Below are positions 15,694 through 25,527 of a stretch of 64,000 nucleotides of DNA, piece by piece. The stretch lies in assembly GCA_934086395.1 (NCBI GenBank), contig CAKOIE010000002.1, forward strand, positions 23,314 through 87,313, given 5' to 3'. A program made the position numbers and the translations under genes. The notes below the pieces were generated by a model. The model made no database searches. It saw only the letters and a list, made by a program, of their open reading frames with translations, and had not been told where the DNA came from. Every line of letters begins with the position of its first letter. The first letter of the stretch is position 1. This DNA is from an uncultured Bacilli bacterium. GTDB lineage: Bacteria; Bacillota_I; Bacilli_A; RF39; UBA660.

Positions 15694-18105
15694 TTATAAT
15701 TCTGCTATATATTCTAATAATTTTAAGAACATTGTTATATATTTAGGATGTAATCCTTTTCTTTTTAATTTACGAATAGATATTCTTTTAGTTCTTATTT
15801 CTTCATCACTAAATAATATAGTCGCAATTTTTTCTTTTAATTCAGTTGTTATTTGTAAATCAGATAGAATTGAATCTAAATCTTCATTTATTATTCTTTC
15901 TGCTTCTATTTCAATGTCTTTTCCTTTACAATTAATAGATAATTGAGTATTAGTTGGAACATTTAAAATAGATACTACAAAGTCATTTTCTTCTATAGAA
16001 TATTCAAAATTATCTTGTTTTTCTTCACCAATATATACTAATACATCACTTGGTTTACGAACATTTCTAAATCTTATTTTATAATTTCTAGTAGGCATTA
16101 TTACTCTAGTTGTTCCACTTGTTGGTCTTATAATTACAGTATAATTATTTAATTGATAATTATAGTCTATATTTGTTATTAAATAAGCTCCTTTTTCATA
16201 TTCAAGAGTTGTCCCATCATCTTCATATAATTTATACGTATTACTTTGTCCTGGAAATATTTGTATTTCTAAATCTTTCGGATTAGATGTATCATTAATA
16301 TTTTTTTCATCTAATATAGCCAAAGGAATTATAGTTCCTCTTTTAGCAAATACAGGATAATCTTCATCTTCATAGAATGTAACATATCTTTTTCCTCCCA
16401 TAAATTTTTTACCAGTTTTAAAGTCATACCATATTCCATTTGGTAAAAATATTCTTTGGACTGTTCTATTCATTATTATATTCTTTTTAGTTGTTATAGG
16501 AGATATAAATAATTCACTACCAAAATAATATTCATTTTTATAATCTAGTTCATCATATATTTCAGGATAACGATAATATATTGGTTGAATTAATGGTAAT
16601 CCAGTTTGACTATATTTATATGTTTCTGTATAAATATAAGGGATAAGACGATGTCTTAAATTTAAATAATCTTTAACTATAAGATATGTTTTAACATCCC
16701 ATAACCATGGTTCTCTTTTATAATAGTGTGATGTATCTGATGAAAATCTAAGTATTGGAGAGTATGTTCCTAGTTGGACAAATCTCATATATAGTTCAGG
16801 ATCTTCAGTTCCTAATTTATATCCTCCAATATCATGAGACCAAAAACTTATTCCAATATTTGATGATTTTGAATTAAATTCAGGTACCAAATTTAAATTC
16901 TTCCAACTTACAATTGTTTGTCCACTATAAAGAATTGGATATTTATGAGATGCAATTAAACCATTACGAGAAAGTATCATTGGTCTTTTATTAAAGAATC
17001 TTTTAAAATCATATGTATGATAACGATTTAATGTTCTTAAAATACTAATATTTTTAGGATTATTATAATCTATCCAGAAAAAATCAGTACCAAAATCATA
17101 TAGTGGTTTAATTAGTTCATCAAAATATGCATTTAACATATCTGGATTATAAACATTAAAAGGTATAATTCCTTCTCCTTCATATTTTGATTCTTGTTTA
17201 AATCTATTATAAGCTATTTCATCAGGAGATATTCCTTCCATAGGATTTATATTTAATCCAATATGTATATTGTTATTGTGAAGATTATCTATTAATTCTT
17301 TAGGGTTATCTATTAAATTATAGTTGAATGTGAAACCAGAATTAGTTCCTTCATACTTTAAATGCCAATCTTTATTTAATAATATAATAGATAAAGGGAT
17401 ATTATGATATTTAAAGTTTTCTATAAGTTCATTTATCTGTTTATCAGTATAAGCAATATTCTTATTCCACCAATTACCTAGAGCATATCTTGGTATAAGT
17501 GGTGGTTTTCCAGTTAGTTTAAAATAATCTCTTAGACAATACCCAAAATCTTTACGATATAAAAATACATATGTATCTATTCTTTCATCTTCTCTTTTAA
17601 TTAAGGAACCATCATCATTTATTATTAAAGAATTACTATCATCTATTGAAGCAAATCCATCTGTTGAATATAGGCCTTTTTCAAAATTAGCTGTTCCATC
17701 TATATCATCTAAAGAATATGATGTTCCCTTAAAGTTTCTAGCTTCAGGAGCACCAAAAAACCATAGTTTATCAGTATTATTTAGACTAATCCTTAAATTT
17801 ATATCTGGAGCTATTTTAGTTCCATAAAATGGTTTTTCTTTTTGATATTCTAGTTTAAAATAATTAGTTGTAATGGTTAAAAATTCTTTATCATTTTTTA
17901 CAAAGAATTTTGGTGGTTGGAATCTTCTAAATGAAGCAAATTCAGTTGGTCTATTTTCAAATTTTCCTTCATTTGAATATTCTAATCTTATTAAAACATC
18001 ACTAAGTATAGTTATACGATAGTTTTTACCAATTATCATTGATTCTTCAAGTGATTTAGCTTCTTCATAATTTCTTATTAAAAAATGATCTTTTAATCTT
18101 GTCAT
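15694..18105 (-). CDS. Glycoside hydrolase family 31 (alpha-glucosidase-like)
   Basis: 803 residues, usual GH31 size: N-terminal beta-sandwich, (beta/alpha)8 barrel (about 205-540), C-terminal beta domains and a helical tail of about 80 residues. The nucleophile motif FFWIDYNN places Asp at residue 346. At the acid/base site, where the family normally has SGD(T/N), the sequence is YSGQTIVSW, with Gln (CAA) at residue 396. WWSHDIGG-like substrate-site sequence is kept as FWSHDIGGYKLG. The substitution suggests altered or poor hydrolysis, perhaps transglycosylation or a non-catalytic role. No signal peptide, so cytoplasmic. It lies 34 bases upstream of the surface-protein gene on the same strand. 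Confidence 0.9.
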   Translation of the reverse strand: MTRLKDHFLIRNYEEAKSLEESMIIGKNYRITILSDVLIRLEYSNEGKFENRPTEFASFRRFQPPKFFVKNDKEFLTITTNYFKLEYQKEKPFYGTKIAPDINLRISLNNTDKLWFFGAPEARNFKGTSYSLDDIDGTANFEKGLYSTDGFASIDDSNSLIINDDGSLIKREDERIDTYVFLYRKDFGYCLRDYFKLTGKPPLIPRYALGNWWNKNIAYTDKQINELIENFKYHNIPLSIILLNKDWHLKYEGTNSGFTFNYNLIDNPKELIDNLHNNNIHIGLNINPMEGISPDEIAYNRFKQESKYEGEGIIPFNVYNPDMLNAYFDELIKPLYDFGTDFFWIDYNNPKNISILRTLNRYHTYDFKRFFNKRPMILSRNGLIASHKYPILYSGQTIVSWKNLNLVPEFNSKSSNIGISFWSHDIGGYKLGTEDPELYMRFVQLGTYSPILRFSSDTSHYYKREPWLWDVKTYLIVKDYLNLRHRLIPYIYTETYKYSQTGLPLIQPIYYRYPEIYDELDYKNEYYFGSELFISPITTKKNIIMNRTVQRIFLPNGIWYDFKTGKKFMGGKRYVTFYEDEDYPVFAKRGTIIPLAILDEKNINDTSNPKDLEIQIFPGQSNTYKLYEDDGTTLEYEKGAYLITNIDYNYQLNNYTVIIRPTSGTTRVIMPTRNYKIRFRNVRKPSDVLVYIGEEKQDNFEYSIEENDFVVSILNVPTNTQLSINCKGKDIEIEAERIINEDLDSILSDLQITTELKEKIATILFSDEEIRTKRISIRKLKRKGLHPKYITMFLKLLEYIAEL

Positions 18106-18149
18106 AGCAACCTCTCTATTCTAATTTATAATAGCATAATAATTTTAAT

Positions 18150-18177
18150 TTGACAATTAAATATATTATGTTATAAT
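18150..18177 (+). promoter_or_regulatory. Sigma-A promoter of rpsD
   Basis: TTGACA and TATAAT with a 16-base spacer; about 155 bases upstream of the start codon, leaving a long leader. Confidence 0.85.
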
Positions 18178-18183
18178 AGTTAA

Positions 18184-18334
18184 TGATTTGAGGCAGATAT
18201 ATGCTTTAATTTAATTGTTTATTTGAAATAACTTTAGTAACTTAAACTGCCTAAGGGAAAAAGATAATAAACTGTTAAATTATTTAATAAGTATAAAATA
18301 ACTCTTATCAAATATATAGAAAGGAGTAATAAAA
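18184..18334 (+). promoter_or_regulatory. Candidate structured rpsD leader (S4 autoregulation)
   Basis: A ~150-base leader contains GAGGCAG near its start, pairing with CTGCCT about 50 bases later, then GGGAAAAAG and an AT-rich tract to the AAAGGAG site. S4 autoregulates its own mRNA through structured leaders in several bacteria, so this is a reasonable candidate. No Rfam comparison was possible. Confidence 0.45.
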
Positions 18335-18937
18335 ATGTCAAGATATACTGGTCCTATTTATAAAAAATCTCGTAGATTAGGTTTTTCTGTATTAGAAAAT
18401 GGTAAGGAACTTGCTAAAAGACCTTATGCTCCTGGAATTCATGGAACAAGTAGAAGAAAAAAATCTAGTGAATATGGAATCCAATTAGAAGAAAAACAAA
18501 AATTAAGATTTATGTATGGATTAAGTGAAAAACAATTTGCTCGTACTTTTGAAAGAGCTGGTAAGATGAGTGGTATTCATGGTGAAAATTTACTTAAATT
18601 ACTTGAAAGTAGATTAGATAATATTGTTTATCGTATGGGTCTTGCTAACACTAGAAGAGGTGCTAGACAACTTGTTAATCATGGTCATATTACTGTAAAT
18701 GGAAAGAGTGTTAATATTCCTTCTTATACAGTTAAACCTGGTGATGTAATTAGTGTTAAGGAAAAATCTTTAAATCATCCAGCAATGAAACAAGCTTTAG
18801 AAAATGTTGTTGCTAGAGCTAAATTTGTTGAATTTGATGCTAATAAGATGACTGGAACTTATGTTAGATATCCAGAAAGAAGTGAACTTAACGCTGATGT
18901 TAATGAATCATTAGTAGTTGAATTCTATAACAGATAG
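18335..18937 (+). CDS. rpsD: 30S ribosomal protein S4
   Basis: 200 residues, full length. Starts [18 protein letters not shown] as Bacillota S4 does. The C-terminal RNA-binding S4 domain is clear ([48 protein letters not shown]). S4 binds 16S rRNA early in small-subunit assembly and also regulates its own synthesis. AAAGGAG precedes the start; a single-gene transcript is suggested by its own promoter and terminator. The Cys zinc motif of some S4 proteins is absent (zinc-independent form). Confidence 0.98.
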   Translation: MSRYTGPIYKKSRRLGFSVLENGKELAKRPYAPGIHGTSRRKKSSEYGIQLEEKQKLRFMYGLSEKQFARTFERAGKMSGIHGENLLKLLESRLDNIVYRMGLANTRRGARQLVNHGHITVNGKSVNIPSYTVKPGDVISVKEKSLNHPAMKQALENVVARAKFVEFDANKMTGTYVRYPERSELNADVNESLVVEFYNR

Positions 18938-18940
18938 TAG

Positions 18941-18965
18941 GAACGAAGAAATTCGTTCTTTTTAT
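18941..18965 (+). terminator. Terminator of rpsD
   Basis: GAACGAA-GAAA-TTCGTTC followed by TTTTTATTT. Confidence 0.9.
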
Positions 18966-19176
18966 TTGTTTTTTAATATTTTATGCTACTCTATTTGTAT
19001 ATCAGTTAACGTAAAAAAATTAGTTATACTACTTTAAGAGACTATGACTAATTTATAAGGTTATAAAAAATATAGAAGTTATTTTTGATAGTATAACACT
19101 TACAAAATACAAACGAATAAGAATTGAAAAGTAAAAACAATAAATTATGATAGGCTCAGCATTTTTCTTTTATAAA

Positions 19177-19210
19177 AAAAATAGTAAGATTAATTTCTTA
19201 CTATTTTTTT
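19177..19210 (-). terminator. Terminator of ileS overlapping its stop codon
   Basis: AATAGTAAGA pairs with TCTTACTATT, followed by a T-run on the minus strand. The TAG stop of ileS lies inside the first arm. The 18966-19176 stretch to the left shows nothing I can name. Confidence 0.8.
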
Positions 19211-21918
19211 AATACATCATGACATCTAGGGCAAACATCGCCAACTAATTCATCAACATAATTCCAACATCTATTACATTTTTGACCAGATGATTTTTCA
19301 ACTAAAAGATTTACATTTTCTCCTTTAGGTAATTCTTCATTAGTAAAGATAACTTTAGATACAATCAATAATTGATGAATATATTTGCCTAATTCTTCTT
19401 TAACTAAATTGTATTTTTCTGATAAATTAAGTTTAACTTCGGCTTCTAGAGATGAACCAATAACTTTTTCACTTCTTGCTGTTTCTAATGCTTTATTAAC
19501 ATCTGCTTTTATTTCGAAGAATAAATCCCATACTTTTTCATCAAAATTATAATCTTTTACTGTAGGCATATCTAATAGATGAACGCTTTCGCTCTTATTT
19601 TCACCAGGAATATATCTATATGCTTCTTCTGATGTGTAAGGTAAAATTGGAGCAAGTAATGTAACTAAATTATTTATAATATTATATAAAACTGTTTGAA
19701 CGCTTCTTCTGACTTTTGAATCAGCTTTTTCAATATATAAAATATCTTTAGTCATATCTAAGTAGAAGTTAGATAATGTGAATGAAATAAAGTTATTTGT
19801 TTCTTTATATACATTATTAAATTCATATTTACTATAGTAATCTAAAACATTTTTAGTATATTTGTTTAGTTCACTCATCATGTATTTGTCGTATGGATAC
19901 ATGTCAGCAAATGTAATTGTGTTTTCTTCTGGTTTGAAATCATTTAAGTTTCCTAAAATAAATTTATAGGTATTTCTAATTTTACGATAACTTTCTTGAA
20001 CTTGTTTTAAGATTTCATCGCCGATACGAACATCTTCGGTATAATCTGTAGATGCTGCCCAAAGTCTTAGAACATCGGCACCTCTTTTATTGCATTCAGT
20101 TACAGGATCAATTCCATTACCTAATGATTTAGACATTTTATTACCTTTTCCATCAAGAGTGAATCCATGGGAAATACATTCTTTGTATGGGCTTCTTCCA
20201 TGAACAGCTACTCCGGTAATTAATGATGAATTAAACCATCCACGATATTGGTCAGATCCTTCTAAGTAGATGTCTGCTGGATAATCTAGACCTCTTGCAC
20301 ATAATACGCCAGTATGAGTTGAACCTGAATCAAACCAAACATCCATAATATCTTGTTCTTTAGTGAACTTTCCATTTGGACTTGCTGGGTTAGTATATCC
20401 TTCTGGTAATAAATCTTTCGCTTCTCTTTCAAACCAAACGTTTGAGCCATATTCTCTAAATAAAGCTGCTACATGCATCATTACATCATAATCTAAAATA
20501 GCTGAACCATCTTCATTATAGAAAATTGGTAGTGGTACTCCCCAAACTCTTTGTCTTGAAATACACCAGTCTCCTCTACCTTCAATCATATTATGAAGTC
20601 TTACTTTACCCCATTCTGGATGCCATTTAATATTATTTTCAATTTCATCTAAGATTTGTTTTTTAATTGGCTCGATTGAGCAGAACCACTGAGATGTTGC
20701 TCTAAAAATAATTGGTTTTTTAGTTCTCCAGTCATGTGGATATGAGTGAGTTATTTCTTTAACGCAAAGTAAATTTCCTAATTCTCTTAATTTAGTAATA
20801 ATTGCTTTGTTAGCATCTTCAAAATATAGACCAGCAAATTCTTTGCCAGAGTTTTCGTTTAGTTTTCCATCATCGTTAACTCCAAAAATCATTTCTAATC
20901 CGTATTTTTTACCCCAAGCAAAGTCAACTTCACCATAACTAGGTGCTGTGTGAACTAAACCGGTTCCATCTTCATCAGATACTTCTTCTCCACAAATTAC
21001 TGGACTAATTCTTTCTACTAATGGGTGAGAATATTTAACTCCTTCAATATCTTTTCCTTTAAATCTTGAAATTTCAGTATAGTTTTCCCATTTAAATAGT
21101 AGTGTTACTTTATCAAGAAGTGTTGCTCCTACTACATAATGTTTTCCATCTACTTCTACTTTAACATATTCAAAATCAGGATTAACGCAGATTCCAGTAT
21201 TTCCTGGTAATGTCCATGGAGTTGTTGTCCAAATAACTAAATATTCTCCATTTTCTAAATAATTATTTCCTTCACAAACTGGAAATGCAACAAAGATTGA
21301 TAAATCTTTTTTATCTTTATATTCAATTTCAGCTTCTGCTAGGGCTGATTCAGAAGATGGTGACCAATATACTGGCTTCATACCTTTAAAAATTAAACCT
21401 TTTTTAGCCATTTCAGCAAATACTTCAATTTGTTTAGCTTCTAATTCATGTTGAAATGTAGCATAATAGTGCTCCCAATCAGCTAAGACATTTAATCTTT
21501 TAAATCCTTCCATTTGTTTAGATACTTGTTCTTTAGCATATTTTTCACAAATTGTTCTAAATTCAGCTTTTGACATTGATTTACGATCAATACCACTATT
21601 TGTAACAGCTTGTTCAATTGGTAGTCCGTGAGTATCCCATCCTGGAATATATATTACGTCTCTTCCACTCATCATATAATAACGATTAATAAAATCTTTA
21701 AGAATTTTATTCATGGCATGACCAATATGAATTGAACCATTAGCATATGGTGGTCCATCATGTAAAACGAATGGTTTCTTTCCTTTATTCTTTTCTCTAG
21801 TTTTAGCGTAAAGATTCATTTCTTCCCATTTTTGGGCTTGAATTATTTCATTTTCGCCTAAATTTCCTTTCATTTGAAATTCGGTTTTTGGCATTAATAG
21901 TGTTTCTTTGTAATCCAT
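19201..21918 (-). CDS. ileS: Isoleucyl-tRNA synthetase
   Basis: 905 residues, class I synthetase that charges tRNA-Ile. The HIGH motif appears as PPYANGSIHIGHAMN near residue 58 and KMSKS as GNKMSKSLGNG near residue 590. The editing domain (WTTTPWTLPGNTGI) and the C-terminal zinc site (CNRCW...CPRCHD) are present, so this is the bacterial IleS1 type rather than the mupirocin-resistant IleS2. Expression is under a T-box leader upstream. A ribosome site GGAGG lies just before the start. The gene ends within its own terminator. Confidence 0.98.
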   Translation of the reverse strand: MDYKETLLMPKTEFQMKGNLGENEIIQAQKWEEMNLYAKTREKNKGKKPFVLHDGPPYANGSIHIGHAMNKILKDFINRYYMMSGRDVIYIPGWDTHGLPIEQAVTNSGIDRKSMSKAEFRTICEKYAKEQVSKQMEGFKRLNVLADWEHYYATFQHELEAKQIEVFAEMAKKGLIFKGMKPVYWSPSSESALAEAEIEYKDKKDLSIFVAFPVCEGNNYLENGEYLVIWTTTPWTLPGNTGICVNPDFEYVKVEVDGKHYVVGATLLDKVTLLFKWENYTEISRFKGKDIEGVKYSHPLVERISPVICGEEVSDEDGTGLVHTAPSYGEVDFAWGKKYGLEMIFGVNDDGKLNENSGKEFAGLYFEDANKAIITKLRELGNLLCVKEITHSYPHDWRTKKPIIFRATSQWFCSIEPIKKQILDEIENNIKWHPEWGKVRLHNMIEGRGDWCISRQRVWGVPLPIFYNEDGSAILDYDVMMHVAALFREYGSNVWFEREAKDLLPEGYTNPASPNGKFTKEQDIMDVWFDSGSTHTGVLCARGLDYPADIYLEGSDQYRGWFNSSLITGVAVHGRSPYKECISHGFTLDGKGNKMSKSLGNGIDPVTECNKRGADVLRLWAASTDYTEDVRIGDEILKQVQESYRKIRNTYKFILGNLNDFKPEENTITFADMYPYDKYMMSELNKYTKNVLDYYSKYEFNNVYKETNNFISFTLSNFYLDMTKDILYIEKADSKVRRSVQTVLYNIINNLVTLLAPILPYTSEEAYRYIPGENKSESVHLLDMPTVKDYNFDEKVWDLFFEIKADVNKALETARSEKVIGSSLEAEVKLNLSEKYNLVKEELGKYIHQLLIVSKVIFTNEELPKGENVNLLVEKSSGQKCNRCWNYVDELVGDVCPRCHDVLKK

Positions 21919-21942
21919 TTTTAACTCCTCCTTTAATTAAAA

Positions 21943-22150
21943 AAAGTTCATAAATATAGAGACGACTAATCGCGGTACCACTCTACTTTATGAACTTTAA
22001 TTCATACACTCTTTCTCTTAACGTGAGATTGCCGTACTTTCCTTATCCGAAAGTCACATCAGAAGTGATTTACATTATATTTTATTATATCTTAATTTCA
22101 CCATATATAAGACTCTCTAAATAAACCATATAATGTCGTCTTCATCAATT
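21943..22150 (-). promoter_or_regulatory. T-box riboswitch of ileS
   Basis: The T-box sequence TGGTACCGCG lies at 21980-21971 (minus strand). It is followed by a terminator whose arm CTCTATATTTATGAACTT pairs with AAGTTCATAAAGTAGAG, ending in a T-run. A Stem I candidate is closed by ACATTATAT/ATATAATGT further upstream. Uncharged tRNA-Ile is expected to favour the antiterminator. I cannot assign the specifier codon with confidence. Confidence 0.92.
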
Positions 22151-22244
22151 GCTTTATGTCTTAAATTATAGAATTTATTTACATGTTTGTCAATTAGTTA
22201 GTTTGACTTATGCATGTTTTATAAACTATTTTCTTTTATTTCTT

Positions 22245-22913
22245 TTATTTTCTTTTATTGTCTAATGTCATTTTTAATACTGGACCTTTTTCTTCTATTG
22301 TATCTTCTAAAATAGTTTCTTCGTCATTAAATCCAAATGGTGAGATTCTTTCGATATTCTCTCTTAATGCCTTTAAATCACTTAACGAATATTTATCAAT
22401 ATTATTAATATTAAATGGTTGCTTGTTTCTACTCCTCTGTAACTCAATTTGTTTAATGGCTTTTTTACTAACACCCAATTTTATATTTTCACTTTTTTTA
22501 ATATTTTCATTTAATTCTTCTTTATGATCTAAAAAATAATTTAATTTTTTTATATCTCTTTTCTTTATTGCATTTATTATTGTTTTAGCAGGATAATAAA
22601 TTGCACCTTCAGCAATAATAGCAAGAAACATACCATAAAACCATCCACCATTATTTACAAAATTCATAATAGCTATTGGTAACATCAATGGTTGACTTAT
22701 TGTTAATATTTTATCTAGCATTTTAAGCGGTTTTGGTTGTGCATATCTAGCTTGTTCTTCCATTCTAGATATTATTTTATTTTCATTTTCCTCTGAATAT
22801 GGAACTGTGTATGATTCTCCACTTGCTAATTTTGCAACAATTTTTCCATTTTCTATTTTATAAGATAATATAAATTTTTTAGAATCATCATAATTTAGCG
22901 AATAATTTTTCAT
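22245..22913 (-). CDS. Protein of unknown function with central membrane hairpin
   Basis: 222 residues. A soluble N-terminal region contains a KIENGKIVAKLASGESYTVPYSEENE strand-rich motif. Two hydrophobic stretches (about 72-115: ISQPLMLPIAIMNFV and GMFLAIIAEGAIYYPA) form a probable membrane hairpin. A charged, helical C-terminal half follows (KRDIKKLNYFLDHKEELNENIKKSENI). No motif is recognised. It stands alone upstream of the ileS T-box on the same strand; the stretch 22914-23042 holds only AT-rich spacer. Confidence 0.55.
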   Translation of the reverse strand: MKNYSLNYDDSKKFILSYKIENGKIVAKLASGESYTVPYSEENENKIISRMEEQARYAQPKPLKMLDKILTISQPLMLPIAIMNFVNNGGWFYGMFLAIIAEGAIYYPAKTIINAIKKRDIKKLNYFLDHKEELNENIKKSENIKLGVSKKAIKQIELQRSRNKQPFNINNIDKYSLSDLKALRENIERISPFGFNDEETILEDTIEEKGPVLKMTLDNKRK

Positions 22914-23042
22914 TATATTTTCCCCGTCTCAAAAAGTTTACTATTATTATAGTGTTTTCTCAATAAAAGTCAAGACATACTCCTTTATTTTGCTCTTATT
23001 TCCTTTTATTCTATATATAATCTATGAAATCATAATTATTTT

Positions 23043-23597
23043 TTATTGTTCTAATTCATCATCTTTGCTATATTCATTTTTAATTGTATCTATATCATCA
23101 TTATCTAAAATCTCTTCTTCATCTAATTCATAAACTCTACAATTTGTTCTTTCTGGAATAGATGTGAATACTTCTTCTTCATTATCCAATAATCATTTTT
23201 CATCATTACCAATATAAATAACTCCTAATTGTATTCTATCTATTTTATCCATTTTCTTATAATCTTCTATTGGAAATATTCTTACAATGTTTCTATTTTG
23301 ATAATCATTAAAGAACATTACTTTATCATCATAATAATAAGTTGCTTCAAAATAACCAACATTATAAAATTGTCTTAATGTAAATATTATTTCACTAACT
23401 TTTTCTATTGGTAAGTATTTACTAAATCTTAATTTAGTTCCAACACAACCAAGTATTGCATAATCTTTTTTATCTAAATAACCTGCATCATATAAATTAT
23501 TACAAGGTTTACAAATGCTTTCTCTAAAATTAACTTCACCAATTTTGACTTTGTTATCAGTATAATATTCAAGTTCAACATTATCTACATATCTCAT
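23043..23597 (-). pseudogene. Unknown ORF interrupted by in-frame TGA
   Basis: 134 codons (MRYVDNVELEYYTDNK...) run to a TGA at 23195-23193. The same frame then stays open for another 49 codons (LLDNEEEVFTSIPERTNCR, then an acidic tail ending DDELEQ) to TAA. The acidic, Glu/Asp-rich continuation with a typical stop looks like the original C-terminus. TGA is a stop elsewhere here, so the likeliest reading is a nonsense mutation, with either a truncated or a dead product. No ribosome site precedes the ATG, which directly follows another short frame's stop. Function unknown; a CKPCN...GCVG cysteine pattern is visible. Confidence 0.5.
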
Positions 23598-23599
23598 TA

Positions 23600-23701
23600 T
23601 TAAATCTGATTTTTCTTTTCTCGTATAATCTTCCTACATATAAATTCTATCTTCTTTTTTAATTCATCATCAAACCCTAATTCTTTCTTAACAATATTAA
23701 T
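23600..23701 (-). pseudogene. Possible remnant reading frame
   Basis: About 33 codons (INIVKKELGFDDELKKKIEF...) with protein-like charged helical composition but no ATG or GTG start end two bases before the ATG of the next gene. It may be the 3' remnant of a gene formerly coupled to it. Confidence 0.3.
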
Positions 23702-23734
23702 CGTTTAAATCTGTCCTTTCTTTAATTAACAAAA

Positions 23735-23772
23735 AAATACCAACTTCTTTTAGAAATTGATATTTTCTATAT
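23735..23772 (-). terminator. Terminator after tRNA-Thr
   Basis: ATATCAATTTC pairs with GAAGTTGGTAT (two G-U pairs), followed by a T-run on the minus strand. Confidence 0.75.
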
Positions 23773-23811
23773 TAAGTCCAAAACTTTAAAAAGTCTGGAC
23801 AGATTTCCCAA

Positions 23812-23888
23812 TGGTGCTAGAAAGAGGAATTGAACCTCCAACCTACTGATTACGATTCAGTTGCTCTACCTAATTGAGCTATTCCAGC
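23812..23888 (-). tRNA. tRNA-Thr (anticodon CGT)
   Basis: The full cloverleaf is visible: acceptor GCTGGAA/TTCTAGC, D-arm GCTC/GAGC, anticodon stem ACTGA/TCAGT with loop ATCGTAA (anticodon CGT), T-arm loop TTCAATT, discriminator A and encoded CCA. It lies 15 bases after miaB and is probably co-transcribed. Confidence 0.95.
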
Positions 23889-23903
23889 ATGGAAAGCTTT
23901 AAT

Positions 23904-25313
23904 TTAGTTTTCGATTATTTCTCCATCTAAACTAAAACTTTTAGCATCCGTTATTTTAACATTTATAATTTGTCCAATAGTGTCCATAGGTGCAGTTACA
24001 TTAACTAATTTCATATTTTCAGTATATCCACATACTTTGTTACTATCTTTTTCAGATACACCAGTAACTAATACTTTTTGAATTGTGTTAAGCATTCTTT
24101 CGTTACTTTCTTTAGAATATTTATTAACTAATTCATTTAAACGATGTAATCGGTCCTCTTTTTCAGCTTCAGTTAAATCATTTTTCATTTTAGCAGCAGG
24201 GGTATTTTCTCTTGGAGAATAGATAAATGTAAATGCGCCATCATATTTACAAGTATTAACTACATCTAATGTATCATTAAAGTCTTCTTCAGTTTCACCA
24301 GGAAAGGCCACTATAATGTCAGTTGTTATTGAGGCATTTTTAACCTTGTTACGAATTTTATTAAATAGTTCTAAGTATTCTTCTTTCGTATATCTTCTAC
24401 CCATTAACTTTAAAATTTTATTTGATCCACTTTGTAATGGTAAATGAATATATGGCATAATATTTTCTCTTGATGCTATAACGTCAATCATTTTATCAGT
24501 AAAATCCCAAGGATGAGATGTTACAAATCTAATTCTTTCAATTCCGATATCACTAACTTTTTCAAGTAGTTTACTAAATTCAATTTCGCCATCTAAGTCT
24601 TTACCATAAGCATTAACATTTTGACCTAATAAAGTTATTTCTTTATATCCTTGTTCTTTTAGTTCTTTAACTTCTTTTAGAATATCTTCTGATTTACGAC
24701 TTCTTTGTTTTCCTCTAGTATAAGGAACTATACAATAAGTACAAAATTTATCACAACCATACATAATATTTACCCAAGCTGTTATTTTAGAATCTCTTTT
24801 ATATAAGTTACCAAATTCAATTACGTCTCCTTCTTTACTATAAACATTAATTGATTGCTTACCATAAAAATTCATTAGCATATCAGGTAATTCATTCATA
24901 TTGTGTGTACCAAAAACTATATCAATATATTTATGTTTTTCCCTTATTTCTTTTACAACATTTTCTTCCTGAGCCATACATCCACAAAGACCAATAATTA
25001 AATCTTTATTAGTTTTCTTTAAATGCTTACATCTTCCTAAAAAACCAAATACTTTATCATGAGCATTTTCTCTTATAGCACAAGTATTTAAAATAATTAA
25101 ATCTGCTTGTTCATAATCTTCTATTTCAGTATAACCTAAATTTTCTAATATCTTTTTAATTTCTTCGCTATCGTGAACATTCATCTGACAACCATAAGTT
25201 TTAATAAAATATTTTTTTCCTTTAAATACCTCATTATAATTACGATTCTCATATAAATATTTTACTTCTTCTTTTCCTCTTTTTCTGGCATCTGCCATGT
25301 TTGGATAATTCAT
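23904..25313 (-). CDS. miaB: tRNA-2-methylthio-N6-dimethylallyladenosine synthase
   Basis: 469 residues. The radical-SAM cluster motif CDKFCTYC is in the middle; the N-terminal UPF0004 domain contributes three cysteines (TYGCQMN, LNTCAIRENA, GLCGCMAQEE) for the second 4Fe-4S cluster; a TRAM domain ends the protein. The YGCQMNVHDSE pattern is typical of MiaB rather than RimO or MtaB. It adds the methylthio group to i6A37 of tRNAs reading U-starting codons. The tRNA-Thr follows directly downstream. Confidence 0.96.
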   Translation of the reverse strand: MNYPNMADARKRGKEEVKYLYENRNYNEVFKGKKYFIKTYGCQMNVHDSEEIKKILENLGYTEIEDYEQADLIILNTCAIRENAHDKVFGFLGRCKHLKKTNKDLIIGLCGCMAQEENVVKEIREKHKYIDIVFGTHNMNELPDMLMNFYGKQSINVYSKEGDVIEFGNLYKRDSKITAWVNIMYGCDKFCTYCIVPYTRGKQRSRKSEDILKEVKELKEQGYKEITLLGQNVNAYGKDLDGEIEFSKLLEKVSDIGIERIRFVTSHPWDFTDKMIDVIASRENIMPYIHLPLQSGSNKILKLMGRRYTKEEYLELFNKIRNKVKNASITTDIIVAFPGETEEDFNDTLDVVNTCKYDGAFTFIYSPRENTPAAKMKNDLTEAEKEDRLHRLNELVNKYSKESNERMLNTIQKVLVTGVSEKDSNKVCGYTENMKLVNVTAPMDTIGQIINVKITDAKSFSLDGEIIEN

Positions 25314-25349
25314 TTATATCACCAACTTCGTTAATGATTATATCATACT

Positions 25350-25490
25350 TTAAGCCATTGTGGTAATAATATTAAAGTTTTTGGAGTAATTATCTATTTG
25401 TTTACTCCGAAAACCAATTGCAACAATAATTATTAGTACAATTAGATAAAAAATAATTAATCCTTTATATTCTTTTAATGCGTTAGTCAT
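25350..25490 (-). CDS. Small membrane protein divergent from lexA
   Basis: 46 residues from the ATG preceded by AAGGAGTGG; the longer frame starting further upstream would run through the ribosome site and an operator-like palindrome. The product is a short charged N-terminus (MTNALKEYKG), one membrane segment (LIIFYLIVLIIIVAIGF) and a short polar tail. Bacillus has the SOS cell-division inhibitor YneA divergent from lexA, also with one N-terminal membrane segment. Position and shape suggest an analogous SOS-induced role here, but there is no LysM domain, so this is inference. Confidence 0.5.
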   Translation of the reverse strand: MTNALKEYKGLIIFYLIVLIIIVAIGFRSKQIDNYSKNFNIITTMA

Positions 25491-25527
25491 TACTACCACT
25501 CCTTCCAACAATATTAATATAAACCAA

